Position numbers and translations under genes: made by a program. Below, piece after piece: positions 34,834-43,431 of a stretch of DNA of 55,164 nucleotides. Source of the stretch: Ruminococcus sp. (GTDB lineage Bacteria; Bacillota; Clostridia; Oscillospirales; Ruminococcaceae); contig JAFSSS010000080.1 in NCBI GenBank assembly GCA_017450925.1, positions 1 through 55,164 on the forward strand, read 5' to 3'. How positions within the stretch are numbered: position 1 is the stretch's first letter; every line of letters begins with the position of its first letter. Below the pieces are notes generated by a model. The model ran no database searches and was not told where the DNA came from. It was given only the letters and a program-made list of their open reading frames with translations.

Positions 34834-36870
34834 CTATTTCTCCTGCCTGTCTTCCTTGAAAAGCCGCTGTGCCAGCTCGCGGAGACCCTTGTGTTCGGGT
34901 CTGTTAAGCTCCGGGTCAACGGCAGTTATGCCGTCCGCAGCGGTCTGTGCCAGCCGGAGCAGCTCCGTGTCCGAGGACATATCCGCGATCCTCAGCGGCG
35001 GCAGGCCGTGCTGACGGCTGCCGAAGAAATCTCCAGGGCCCCGCAGCTTCAGATCCTCCTCCGAGACCTTGAAGCCGTCGGAGGTGGAGGACAGTATTTT
35101 CAGCCGCTTGACGCTCTCTTCAGTGACGTTGTCGGTCACAAGGATGCAGTAGCTTTTGTATTTGCCCCGCCCCACGCGGCCTCTAAGCTGGTGCAGCTGT
35201 GAAAGTCCGAAGCGGTCGGCGTTCTCGACCAGCATGATGACCGCATTCGGCACATCCACGCCCACCTCAACAACAGTTGTGGAGACCAGCAGATCAAGCT
35301 CGTGATCCTTGAACTCCCGCATGACCTTATCCTTGTCTGCGGGCGAGAGCCGCCCGTGGAGCAGTCCCACCCGGTAGTCTCTGAAATCATCGGCCTGCAG
35401 GCGCTCCGAATACTCCCGGACGCTTTGCAGCTCCATATCGTTCTCCTCAATCATGGGACATACGATATACCCCTGCCTGCCTTGATCCAGCTGGCCGCGG
35501 ATGAAGCCGAAAGCCCGCTGGCGGAGCTTTCCCGTAACGGCATAGGTCTCAATGCCCTGCCGTCCCTTGGGCAGCTCGTCCAGCACAGAGAGGTCAAGGT
35601 CGCCGTAGATCATCATTGCCAGTGTCCGGGGGATAGGCGTTGCGGACATTACCAGCTTGTGAGGATTATTGCCCTTGGCGGCAAGGGTGTCCCGCTGGCC
35701 GACGCCGAAGCGGTGCTGCTCGTCGGTAATGACCAGCCCGAGATGCTGAAATTCAGTGCTTTGCTGCACCAGCGCGTGAGTTCCCACCACCACATTATAC
35801 TCGCCGTTTTTGATCTGCTCCTTTAAAGCTGATTTCTTCTTTGCAGACAGCGAGCCCGTCAGCAGTGCCACCTTTATCCCCAGCGGTTCAAGAAAGCCGG
35901 AGAGGGTCTCAAAATGCTGGTGTGCAAGTATCTCGGTGGGAGCCATAAGCGCGGTCTGATAGCCGTTGCCTGCCGCAAAGCAGGCAGCGCCCGCAGCCAC
36001 GGCAGTCTTGCCGGAGCCAACATCGCCCTGTATCAGCCTGTTCATCGGGTAGTCCCGGCACATATCCGCGCAGCAGTCCTCTATCGCCCGCCGCTGACAG
36101 CCGGTCAGCTCAAAGGGCAGCGAGCTGTAATAGTCCGAAATATCGTACTCTTTCATCCGGCAGCTGGTAGCCTTCAGTCCCTTTAGCCGCAGCAGCGTCA
36201 TGCCGAGGCGCAGGGTCAGCAGCTCGTCAAACACGAGCCTTCGCTTCGCAACGGCAAGGGCGTGGCTGTCCCGGGGGAAGTGGATGTTCTCCAGCGCATA
36301 ATCAAGCGAGCAGAGGGAATACCGCTGCATGATCTCCTTCGGCAGCGGCTCGTAGATCGTCCCGCCGATGCTGTCAAGAACAGAGTGGATATTCTGGCGT
36401 ATCATATTTTGAGAAAGCCCCTCGGTGAGCCGATATACCGGCTGTATAAGATCGGGGCTGTCTGCCGGCAGGATAAGAGGCGAGCTGATCTCCCGCCTTA
36501 CCGCATTCCCGGACAGCTTTCCGAAAAGGATATACTCCCTGCCGTCGCAAAGGCTGCGGAACTGATACTCTGCATTGTAGATTATCAGCGTAAGATCGTC
36601 GCTGCCGTCGGTAAGCACGGCCTTATACACCGTCAGCCCCTTGCGGATAAAGGCAGGCGCCAGCTTTTTTACCACCCTTGCCTTTACGCAGCAGGGTTCA
36701 TCCGTCGGTGCCTGCGCGATCGGCACCTGCACCGAATAATCCACATAGTCCCTCGGAAAATGACACAACAGATCAAAGGCGTCCGAGATACCAAGCTTTT
36801 CATAGACCTCCGCCCGCTTGGGTCCCACGCCCTTGACGTATGTTATAGGCTTGTTCAACGCCTCGATCAT
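34834..36870 (-). CDS. recG: ATP-dependent DNA helicase RecG
   Basis: This 678-residue superfamily 2 helicase remodels stalled forks. The N-terminal wedge/OB domain is followed by Walker A GDVGSGKT, the DEQHRFG box, SATPIPRTLAMM and the QLRGRVGRG motif VI; a C-terminal TRG-type region (LRGPGDFFGSRQHG) is present. It lies 28 bases after the ABC permease gene in a minus-strand run. Confidence 0.95.
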   Translation of the reverse strand: MIEALNKPITYVKGVGPKRAEVYEKLGISDAFDLLCHFPRDYVDYSVQVPIAQAPTDEPCCVKARVVKKLAPAFIRKGLTVYKAVLTDGSDDLTLIIYNAEYQFRSLCDGREYILFGKLSGNAVRREISSPLILPADSPDLIQPVYRLTEGLSQNMIRQNIHSVLDSIGGTIYEPLPKEIMQRYSLCSLDYALENIHFPRDSHALAVAKRRLVFDELLTLRLGMTLLRLKGLKATSCRMKEYDISDYYSSLPFELTGCQRRAIEDCCADMCRDYPMNRLIQGDVGSGKTAVAAGAACFAAGNGYQTALMAPTEILAHQHFETLSGFLEPLGIKVALLTGSLSAKKKSALKEQIKNGEYNVVVGTHALVQQSTEFQHLGLVITDEQHRFGVGQRDTLAAKGNNPHKLVMSATPIPRTLAMMIYGDLDLSVLDELPKGRQGIETYAVTGKLRQRAFGFIRGQLDQGRQGYIVCPMIEENDMELQSVREYSERLQADDFRDYRVGLLHGRLSPADKDKVMREFKDHELDLLVSTTVVEVGVDVPNAVIMLVENADRFGLSQLHQLRGRVGRGKYKSYCILVTDNVTEESVKRLKILSSTSDGFKVSEEDLKLRGPGDFFGSRQHGLPPLRIADMSSDTELLRLAQTAADGITAVDPELNRPEHKGLRELAQRLFKEDRQEK

Positions 36871-36898
36871 AAATTCATCCTCTCTTACGGCAAAAGGA

Positions 36899-37666
36899 TC
36901 AGTCCATGCTGCGTCTGCCGAAAATGATATAGGCTGCTGTCAGTGCTGCCGCTGTTGCCGCAGCGGTGATGATCACTGCGGGCAGGATATCCCCGATCTG
37001 TTCAGAGCCCTTCATCAGCGCGTCGGGAGCTGTCAGCTTAACAGGCAGATACTTTCCCAGCTTCGGGATCATCCCCAGCAGCGAATAGCCGAAATATACT
37101 CCCGCCAGCCCGCCGACGACCCCTCCGATCCCCTTTGAGAAGGAGGAGAACAGCAGTATCACCGCGGTCATCATCATCCCGAAAAGCCAGTAGGCAAAGC
37201 CTGCAAAAAGCGGATGACTTACGGTGTCCATGCTCCAATAAAAGGCAGTAAAGCCGTAGGAGATGCCGAAGCTTATCCACCAGAATACAGACCAGATCAG
37301 CACCAGAGTCAATGTCTTGGCAGCAATGACCTTGCTCCGCGGCAGACCCTTTGTCAGCGCCAGCACCAGCGTCCCGGAGCGGTATTCGCCTGTGAGTATC
37401 CCCGCCTCCACGGCAAGAAATGCGATAAGCCCCATAGATGCGTTACCGAAGAACTGCTGGAAGGAGCTGAAGGCAGTGACCTCTCCCAGTGTGATAGTCA
37501 TGCCGGAGCCCTCTGTCCCGACAGCCTCCAGCAGCTTAGGCAGCAGCTTTGCTGTGGCAGGAGCCAATATTCCCAGAATGACAGCAGCGGCTGCAAGAAT
37601 GTAAAGCTTGCCAGTCCGTTTTTGAGCCGTCAGCTCCTTGCGCAGAAAAGCACTAAAGGCTCTCAT
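36899..37666 (-). CDS. ABC-2 type transporter permease
   Basis: This 255-residue protein has six hydrophobic segments and the ABC-2 permease pattern (FSAFLRKELTAQKR at the N-terminus, then EYRSGTLVLALTKGLPRSKVIAAK, the motif preceding the second helix). Its start overlaps the ATPase stop by four bases. Together they form an exporter, possibly for a drug, peptide or lipid; the substrate is unknown. It lies in a MerR-controlled unit. Confidence 0.83.
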   Translation of the reverse strand: MRAFSAFLRKELTAQKRTGKLYILAAAAVILGILAPATAKLLPKLLEAVGTEGSGMTITLGEVTAFSSFQQFFGNASMGLIAFLAVEAGILTGEYRSGTLVLALTKGLPRSKVIAAKTLTLVLIWSVFWWISFGISYGFTAFYWSMDTVSHPLFAGFAYWLFGMMMTAVILLFSSFSKGIGGVVGGLAGVYFGYSLLGMIPKLGKYLPVKLTAPDALMKGSEQIGDILPAVIITAAATAAALTAAYIIFGRRSMD

Positions 37667-38550
37667 ACCGAGATCACCTCCCCGAACAGCTCGTCAAGGG
37701 AGCGCTCGCAGCGCTCCAGCTTCAGCGGGACGGTGCCCTTATCCGCCAGATACCGCAGCATATCCGGCACCCTGTCCTCCGGGAAGCGCAGCTTTTCGCG
37801 GTAGGGTATCAGTCCGAAATGCTCCGCCGCCGCAGCAGCCTCCTCCGCTGAACCGAACACCGCCTCGTACCTATGCTCGCCCATTCCGCCGCGCAGTTCG
37901 GCAATATTCCCGGAAAGAACTATCCTCCCGCCGTTGAGGAAAGCCGCATCGGTGCTGACGGACTCTATGTCCGAAAGTATATGGGTCGAAAACAGCACGG
38001 TGGTCTGCTCCCTTGCCCCGCGTAGGATCTCAAGTATGTCATGCCGTCCCACCGGGTCAAGAGCGGAGGTGGGCTCGTCACAGATCAGCAGCCGCGGTCT
38101 CCCGAGGAGAGCCTGTGCGATGCCGAGGCGCTGCTTCATGCCTCTCGACCAGCCCTTGATGCGCCGCTTCTCCTCTGCAAGACCCACGGCCTCCAGCAGC
38201 TCGGCGGTGCGGGTGCGGATGTCAGCCTCCGGCAGACCAGTGATATCTCCGCAGAAGCGGAGATACTCCGCTGCGGTCATATAGCTGTAAAACTCCGGCA
38301 CATCGGGAAGATAGCCGATATATCGGTTCGTATCGGTATGACCGAAGCGCACCCGCTCACCCGCCACTCTGATCTCACCGGCATCGGCTTTCATCAGCCC
38401 GAGGATAAGCTTCATGGTGGTGGTTTTGCCGGAGCCGTTTTTCCCTATGAACCCGAACACACTATGCTCCGGGATGTCAAGGTCGAGCCCCTCAAGCACC
38501 TTTTTAGCACCGAAGGACTTGCAGAGGCCGCTTATCTCAAGAATGCCCAT
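37663..38550 (-). CDS. ABC transporter ATP-binding protein
   Basis: This 295-residue ATPase has Walker A GKNGSGKTT (near 35), signature WSRGMKQRLGIAQALLG (SRGMKQ variant of LSGGQ), Walker B LLICDEPTSALDP and the H-loop FSTHILSD. It is of the CcmA/drug-export type with a C-terminal extension. ATG 38550 matches the family N-terminus; a 24-residue upstream extension is not conserved in character. It lies one base after the PLDc_N gene. Confidence 0.9.
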   Translation of the reverse strand: MGILEISGLCKSFGAKKVLEGLDLDIPEHSVFGFIGKNGSGKTTTMKLILGLMKADAGEIRVAGERVRFGHTDTNRYIGYLPDVPEFYSYMTAAEYLRFCGDITGLPEADIRTRTAELLEAVGLAEEKRRIKGWSRGMKQRLGIAQALLGRPRLLICDEPTSALDPVGRHDILEILRGAREQTTVLFSTHILSDIESVSTDAAFLNGGRIVLSGNIAELRGGMGEHRYEAVFGSAEEAAAAAEHFGLIPYREKLRFPEDRVPDMLRYLADKGTVPLKLERCERSLDELFGEVISV

Positions 38551-38551
38551 T

Positions 38552-38755
38552 TCAGCTGTCCTCCTTACCGAGAGCAAGATAGAGTATCGGTCCGATAAAG
38601 CCCGACAGGACCAAGCAGACAATGACCCACACCGTCCTGCTTCCGGTCTTGTATTTGGTATGCGTGAAGATATGATAGAGCGAATAGCCCAGCAAAGCCA
38701 GCTCGATCACCGCAAGAGGGATAAGCAGCGGCAGATATTCAGTAATGTTATCCAT
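38552..38755 (-). CDS. Small PLDc_N-type membrane protein
   Basis: This 67-residue protein has two membrane helices (about 8-30 and 42-62) and the motif TVWVIVCLVLSGFIGPILYLALGK, which matches the PLDc_N (phospholipase D nuclease N-terminal) domain seen alone beside ABC exporters. It overlaps the MerR gene by eight bases and precedes the ATPase gene. It is likely an accessory subunit of the exporter. Confidence 0.75.
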   Translation of the reverse strand: MDNITEYLPLLIPLAVIELALLGYSLYHIFTHTKYKTGSRTVWVIVCLVLSGFIGPILYLALGKEDS

Positions 38756-39482
38756 TGCTCACTGCCTCCTCCCTTACGGTCTCGACACAGTATTTCTTCA
38801 CGCCGCACCAGGGGCAGCGCAGTCTGCGGGTCTTGGGAGTATGCATTGCGAACACAACTTCCTTGAAGCCGGGGACGAATACCTTATGACACTCCGGGCA
38901 GATATAAGCGATGTGATCGTAGTAATTCTTTGACAATGGTATAGATGCGATGATGACAAGGCAGTAGCCTATGACAAAGGGCAGCCAGATGCCCTTGAAG
39001 ATCCAGAGCAGCAGAGTGCTGTACTCCACGAGCCCCAGGATCACCGCCTCGATGATCAGCCTCCTTCTGATGCGGAAAAGTGCTGTTCTTGTTTTCATTC
39101 TGTACGCTATGTCACCCACGTTTTGCGGAGAAAGCTCCATTCTCTTTGCAAGCTCCGAGCGGAAGAAAACGGTCTTGTCAAGCTTTTCACCGGCGTCCTC
39201 GATCTCCTCACGCAGAGCCTTTTCCTGCTCGCATAAGATAAGGTCGATGATCTTCTCCGGCTCCGGCTCCGAAAGCAGCCGGCCGATGTCGTTGATCGAC
39301 AGCCCCAGCTCCCGGAGAAAGCAGATCATTTTCATTTTGGAAAGATCGTCCTCGGAGTAGAGTCTTCTTCCGCCCTCTGATAATTCCGTGGGCGGAAGTA
39401 TGCCCCTGCTGTCGTAATACTGAACTGTTCTTACCGACACTCCGCAGAGCTTTGCCAGCTCTCCTGTTGAATACTGTGACAC
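38748..39482 (-). CDS. MerR-family regulator with membrane segments and C-terminal zinc ribbon
   Basis: This 244-residue protein starts with a MerR helix-turn-helix (STGELAKLCGVSVRTVQYYDSRGIL, 5-29) and dimerisation helix, then has two membrane helices (about 142-160 and 165-183) and a C-terminal zinc-ribbon-like segment with C195/C198 and C223/C226. This is a membrane-bound regulator, unlike soluble MerR proteins. Start is GTG 39482, nine bases after AGGAGG. It heads the exporter operon and has a classic MerR promoter with a 19-base spacer and a dyad. The signal it senses is unknown; a membrane or cell-wall stress is a reasonable guess. Confidence 0.85.
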   Translation of the reverse strand: MSQYSTGELAKLCGVSVRTVQYYDSRGILPPTELSEGGRRLYSEDDLSKMKMICFLRELGLSINDIGRLLSEPEPEKIIDLILCEQEKALREEIEDAGEKLDKTVFFRSELAKRMELSPQNVGDIAYRMKTRTALFRIRRRLIIEAVILGLVEYSTLLLWIFKGIWLPFVIGYCLVIIASIPLSKNYYDHIAYICPECHKVFVPGFKEVVFAMHTPKTRRLRCPWCGVKKYCVETVREEAVSNG

Positions 39483-39505
39483 AGCTTTTCACCTCCTATG
39501 CCCCT

Positions 39506-39536
39506 ATAATACACTGTTACGCAGCGTCACGAGCAA
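39506..39536 (-). promoter_or_regulatory. MerR-type promoter with 19-base spacer and operator dyad
   Basis: On the minus strand TTGCTC (39531-39536) and TATTAT (39506-39511) are 19 bases apart. The spacer holds the dyad GTTACGCAGCGTCAC (39516-39530), palindromic except for one arm position. This is the canonical layout for MerR-activated promoters. Confidence 0.8.
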
Positions 39537-39654
39537 GACCCTACGCAGGGTAGCATAGCAAATTTAACAGAATGTTCATATTTGGACTTGTTTTGCACCT
39601 ATATATTATATCACATTTCTTCCGATAATGCAACAGGTCATCCGCTGCCGGGAC

Positions 39655-39697
39655 AAAATAAAAGGGTCACTTCTGCGCTCACAGGCAGAAGTGACCC
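39655..39697 (-). terminator. Terminator of flotillin operon
   Basis: Thirteen-base arms (39664-39676, 39685-39697) followed on the minus strand by TTTTATTTT. The inner arm CACTTCTGC is the same as in the repeated hairpins at 76-106 and 21337-21367. Confidence 0.9.
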
Positions 39698-39708
39698 TGC
39701 GTAACATA

Positions 39709-41163
39709 TCAGTCCTTGTCAACTATCTCGGCAATGCCGTCGGCGCTTTCGGCTTCCTCGGCCACACGCTTGGCAGCCTCCTCGCGGGACTTGTCAAGAG
39801 CCTCGGAGATATCCTTGCCCAAAAAGTCCGGCAGCTCCATACCTGCCTGCTTGAAGAGGTCTCCGAGAGGAGGAACGCTCTGCATAAGGCCGCTTAGGAA
39901 ATTTGCGGTAGAGCTTTTTCCGCCTGCACCTGTGCCGGTGTCCCAAACGGTGATCTTGTCGATCTTGATATTCTTGATAGCCTCGACTTGGATAGCCACC
40001 AGCTGCTCCAGCTTATCGGCCACGATAAGTCTTACTGCTGCATCAGCATCGCCGCCGGCAGCCTGCACCAGTCTGCGCATACCCTCGGCCTGCTTGGTGA
40101 GTATCTCTTGATTACCCTTAGCCTCGGCCTCCATTTTAGCGAAGATAGCATCGGCTTCGCCTCGTGCCTTGCGGCGGGCGACCTCGGCCTCGGCCTCGGC
40201 AGCGATCTCAGCCTGCTGCTTGGCGACCTGAGCCTTTACGATGATATCAGCCTGCTGTGTAGCTCTTTCCAGCTCGGCACGGGTAAGCTCGGCCTCCTGC
40301 TGGGCGATGTAGGCATCCTGCTTGGCCTTTGCAGCCTGTACTGCCTCGGCAGCAGTTGCGATACGCAGAGCCTCGGCCTCGGCCTCACGCCTCTTGGCCT
40401 CGGACATAGCTACCTCGATCTTAGCGGTGTTTTCACCGTCGATAGCCTCGGCATTGGCTGATGCCACCTGAATACGCTGATCCTTCTGGGCATTGGCCTG
40501 GCCGATCTCACCGTCGCGGTGCTTCTCGGCAACGGATTTCTTCGCGTCGTTGATAGCCTTTGCAGCGGCCTCCTTACCGAGAGACTCCAAATATCCCGAC
40601 TCGTCGGTGATATCCGTTACGTTTACGTTTATAAGCCTCAAGCCGATCTTTTTCAGCTCGATCTCCACGTTGTTTGAAACAGCGATAAGGAACTTGTCAC
40701 GGTCGGAGTTGATCTCCTCGATGTCCATAGTTGCGATGATAAGACGCAGCTGACCGAAGATGATATCCTTTGCCAGCTCCTGCACCTCGATCATTTTCAG
40801 ACCCAGCAGACGCTCGGCGGCGTTCTGCATGATGCCCGGCTCGGTAGAGATGCCGACTGTAAATCTCGAGGGCACGTTGATACGGATATTTTGCTTTGAA
40901 AGCGCGTTTTTCAGATCCACGTTGATAGATATGGGCGTAAGATCCATATACTGATAGCTCTGCAGCACAGGCACGATGAATGCCGCACCGCCGTGGATAC
41001 ACTTTGCGCTCTTGGTCTGTCCGTTCTTGTCGGTGCCGACTTTACCGTAGATTACCAGCACCTTGTCCGAGGGGCATTTGCGGTATCTTGAAAGTATCGC
41101 CGCGATCGCCGCGAACAATACCACAGCTACCACACACACAATGATGATCGTCTCCATAGGCAT
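39709..41163 (-). CDS. Flotillin-like SPFH domain protein
   Basis: This 484-residue protein has an N-terminal membrane hairpin/anchor (about 5-25), a PHB/SPFH domain (about 30-230, containing VPVLQSYQYMDLTPISINVDL and VSNNVEIELKKIGLRLINVNVTDI), then a long alanine/glutamate/lysine coiled coil (about 230-400) and a glycine-rich C-terminus. It matches bacterial flotillins (YuaG/FloT), which organise membrane microdomains. GGAGG precedes ATG 41163 by eight bases. In Bacillus the partner NfeD protein gene adjoins; here the NfeD-like gene lies 2.3 kb away, beyond two plus-strand AT-rich genes. Confidence 0.9.
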   Translation of the reverse strand: MPMETIIIVCVVAVVLFAAIAAILSRYRKCPSDKVLVIYGKVGTDKNGQTKSAKCIHGGAAFIVPVLQSYQYMDLTPISINVDLKNALSKQNIRINVPSRFTVGISTEPGIMQNAAERLLGLKMIEVQELAKDIIFGQLRLIIATMDIEEINSDRDKFLIAVSNNVEIELKKIGLRLINVNVTDITDESGYLESLGKEAAAKAINDAKKSVAEKHRDGEIGQANAQKDQRIQVASANAEAIDGENTAKIEVAMSEAKRREAEAEALRIATAAEAVQAAKAKQDAYIAQQEAELTRAELERATQQADIIVKAQVAKQQAEIAAEAEAEVARRKARGEADAIFAKMEAEAKGNQEILTKQAEGMRRLVQAAGGDADAAVRLIVADKLEQLVAIQVEAIKNIKIDKITVWDTGTGAGGKSSTANFLSGLMQSVPPLGDLFKQAGMELPDFLGKDISEALDKSREEAAKRVAEEAESADGIAEIVDKD

Positions 41164-41196
41164 ATTCTTGTCCTCCTTTATGACTGTATCTCACAG

Positions 41197-41838
41197 TCAG
41201 TTCTTCACAAACTTTTCAATGATGACCTCTGTTGTGTCATTGGTTATCCAGATCTTCACCTCGTCCGAGAGCCTTGCGATGATAGACCTTTCCAGCTCCT
41301 CGACCTCTTCAGAGGCATCATTTTTTTCTGAAAGATTTCTGCGGTACTGCTCAAGGCTCCAAAGTATCTCTCCGACCTTTGCATCGTCGGTGATACCCCT
41401 GTCTCCCTGCCCCAGCTTGTACCAGTTATCCTCGGCGCTGTATTCAGCGGGGATGCTCCCGCCGGAGGAGAGCTGCATATTCAGTCTGATAGCCTCTCTT
41501 ATCCTGCCGATCAGACCCATGCTGTTCTCGTTCCTGTGGCTGCTTGCCAGCGCAAGGAGCTGCTCCTCCTGCTCGGGGGTGGCCGCTCTCTGTGCTGAAA
41601 GGCATACGCTGCAGAGGGTTCCCTGCCGGGTGTCCTTTCTTTCAAGCCAGAGGTTGCCGATAAAGCCCTTCATTATATCATGCACCAGACAGATAAGCTC
41701 CTCGGTTATAAGGCGAATATGCAGAGCGTCCTTGCCCTCCAGCCTGTTGATGCGGTTGAAGTCATCGACGGCCAGCACCGCCGCCTCCTTGCCCTTGAGA
41801 TCGCTGTTGATGTGTACGATATCAGATGTAACTGTCAT
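41197..41838 (-). CDS. Conserved-looking protein of unknown function in flotillin operon
   Basis: This 213-residue soluble protein is not recognised. A segment LHIRLITEELICLVHDIM (near 40) resembles the N-box helix of histidine-kinase-type ATPases, but no G1/G2 glycine boxes are evident, so an ATPase activity is not supported. A CSVC pair lies near residue 78. ATG 41838 is chosen over a longer form because it follows GGAGAAAAAAC-like sequence after the terminal promoter leader. It lies 33 bases before the flotillin gene under a common promoter. Confidence 0.65.
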   Translation of the reverse strand: MTVTSDIVHINSDLKGKEAAVLAVDDFNRINRLEGKDALHIRLITEELICLVHDIMKGFIGNLWLERKDTRQGTLCSVCLSAQRAATPEQEEQLLALASSHRNENSMGLIGRIREAIRLNMQLSSGGSIPAEYSAEDNWYKLGQGDRGITDDAKVGEILWSLEQYRRNLSEKNDASEEVEELERSIIARLSDEVKIWITNDTTEVIIEKFVKN

Positions 41839-41899
41839 TGTTTTTTCTCCTTTGCCGATCGGCCGGGTACTTCCCGTCATTTTTTACTTGTTCTACACT

Positions 41900-41928
41900 A
41901 TTATACATTATTCACCGATCAATTGCAA
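41900..41928 (-). promoter_or_regulatory. Promoter for flotillin operon
   Basis: TTGCAA (41923-41928), 17 bases, TATAAT (41900-41905) on the minus strand. Confidence 0.72.
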
Positions 41929-42038
41929 TAGGCTGACCTCAAAAAATTTGAGTCTTCGGCCGGCACGGTATTCCTGTGCAAAGCAGCCTTTCGGCAGTGT
42001 GAACAAAAAGCACTGTTGAAATTCATTTAATGTGTATA

Positions 42039-42067
42039 TTGACAAATGTTAGGATTTTTCATATAAT
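42039..42067 (+). promoter_or_regulatory. Promoter for papain-like protein gene
   Basis: TTGACA (42039-42044), 17 bases, TATAAT (42062-42067): full consensus, 30 bases before the ATG. Confidence 0.85.
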
Positions 42068-42097
42068 TAGAGTAGTAGAAAGGAGTGTGAATTATTT

Positions 42098-42667
42098 ATG
42101 TGGAAAAAATGTGTTACAATTGCGCTGACAATAGTTCTATCGGCTTGTATGATTAGTTTCAATGTTTCTGCTGTAACGGTGTCTTTTACACACATTCAGC
42201 AAAACAAGAATAAGTGGAGTTGGGCGGCTTGCGACCAGATGAACGCTATGCTTGCCTGTCCCGCAAATTATCACGATCAAAGCGATATAGCCGGCTACGT
42301 CTTAGGAAATTATACCGATGTTTATCCAAGCAGTATTACGAATATAGCCAGCGGAGTTAATTATGGCTGTAACAACTATAAAACGTTTGCAGGCTACAGT
42401 TCACCATTGTCAAGCAGTGAGATATTTTCATGTCTTTCTGTAGGTTATCTTGTACAGGCTGAGTTACAATACTATAATATATATGAGGAACCAACCCCAC
42501 ACAAAAAAATGGTAATAGTATATGAAGCATACTACGATAATTCTACGCCCTATGTGAGATATTATTCGCCTGTTACTGGTAGTTCTGATTTAACGACCTT
42601 AGAATCATTTTACAATGCCAATGCTGCCGCAGTGTACAGATATGTCAGAACAGTGCGAAAAATTTAA
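42098..42667 (+). CDS. Secreted papain-like (C39/AvrRpt2-type) protein, nucleophile replaced by serine
   Basis: This 189-residue protein has a signal peptide (about 1-25). After it, HIQQNKNKWSWAACDQM matches the active-site region Q-x-WCWAA-C of papain-like cysteine peptidases, but the nucleophilic cysteine is S41. A histidine (H135 in PHKKMVIVYEAY) sits where the family has its catalytic His. It is therefore either an inactive homolog or uses serine. The gene is AT-rich and its codon use differs from neighbours, suggesting transfer. It is followed by a lipoprotein gene 26 bases on. Confidence 0.72.
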   Translation: MWKKCVTIALTIVLSACMISFNVSAVTVSFTHIQQNKNKWSWAACDQMNAMLACPANYHDQSDIAGYVLGNYTDVYPSSITNIASGVNYGCNNYKTFAGYSSPLSSSEIFSCLSVGYLVQAELQYYNIYEEPTPHKKMVIVYEAYYDNSTPYVRYYSPVTGSSDLTTLESFYNANAAAVYRYVRTVRKI

Positions 42668-42693
42668 TTATATTATCAAGGAGGATGACATCT

Positions 42694-43356
42694 ATGAAAA
42701 CCAGAATACTTTCCCTGCTCCTTGCAGGAGCCGTAACGGTCGGTATGGCTTCATGCGGTCAGACATCGGACGGAGCAGAAAACATCAAAAACGCCGAGCC
42801 TGCTGCACAGGTCACAGACACTGCTACCGAGGCTGATGCTGACACAGCCGCTGTCAAAAAGGCTGTTCTTGAAAGCGAGCTGGTCAGGGTCGCCGGCATC
42901 AGCGATGACCTTGAGGACGCTGCAGTTTACAGTGCTGTAAGCATCAGCGCCGATCAGCTCTATTCCCTTGAAAGCCTTGACAGTATCACCGGCAGCAGCC
43001 TGTGGTACGTTGATACCGACAAACTCAATGAAATAACTCTTCAGAAGATTGACGGCGCCTTTACAGTGCTTGAAGCAGCTTCTCCTGCAATGCCGGAGGA
43101 TCAGTGGAAGCGTGTTATGATGACACCGTCTGAAACCTCGTCGCTTCTGAAAAGCTGCGCCTCTAAGGCAGACAAGACTGCTGTAGTATCAGTTCCGGAG
43201 CTTAGCGACAGCCGTTTCCTGCTTGCAGACAACGGCGGGGAGATAAGCATCTCGCTGCTGTACGGCAGAGAGGATTTCTGCGAAATGAAGCTGGGCGAGA
43301 CACTAAAGCTCGGCGAGGGCACTGCAAAGCTCAAAGCCGCATTTTCAGAGAACTGA
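42694..43356 (+). CDS. Lipoprotein of unknown function
   Basis: This 220-residue protein has a lipobox (GMASC, C21) and a soluble domain of unknown type; a DTDKLNEITLQKIDGAFTVLEAA segment lies near the middle. ATG 42694 is chosen because AAGGAGG lies nine bases upstream; the upstream ATG 42685 overlaps the ribosome site. It shares a transcript with the papain-like gene and ends with a terminator. Base composition is close to the window average, unlike its upstream neighbour. Confidence 0.72.
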   Translation: MKTRILSLLLAGAVTVGMASCGQTSDGAENIKNAEPAAQVTDTATEADADTAAVKKAVLESELVRVAGISDDLEDAAVYSAVSISADQLYSLESLDSITGSSLWYVDTDKLNEITLQKIDGAFTVLEAASPAMPEDQWKRVMMTPSETSSLLKSCASKADKTAVVSVPELSDSRFLLADNGGEISISLLYGREDFCEMKLGETLKLGEGTAKLKAAFSEN

Positions 43357-43389
43357 AAAGCTGTTCGGATCTGCCCAGACCCGCGATCA

Positions 43390-43415
43390 AGCCGTGTTCA
43401 CACACGGCTTTTTGT
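43390..43415 (+). terminator. Terminator after lipoprotein gene
   Basis: AGCCGTGT (43390-43397) pairs with ACACGGCT (43402-43409), followed by TTTTTG TTTT. Confidence 0.88.
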
Positions 43416-43431
43416 TTTGCACAGATTTCTG

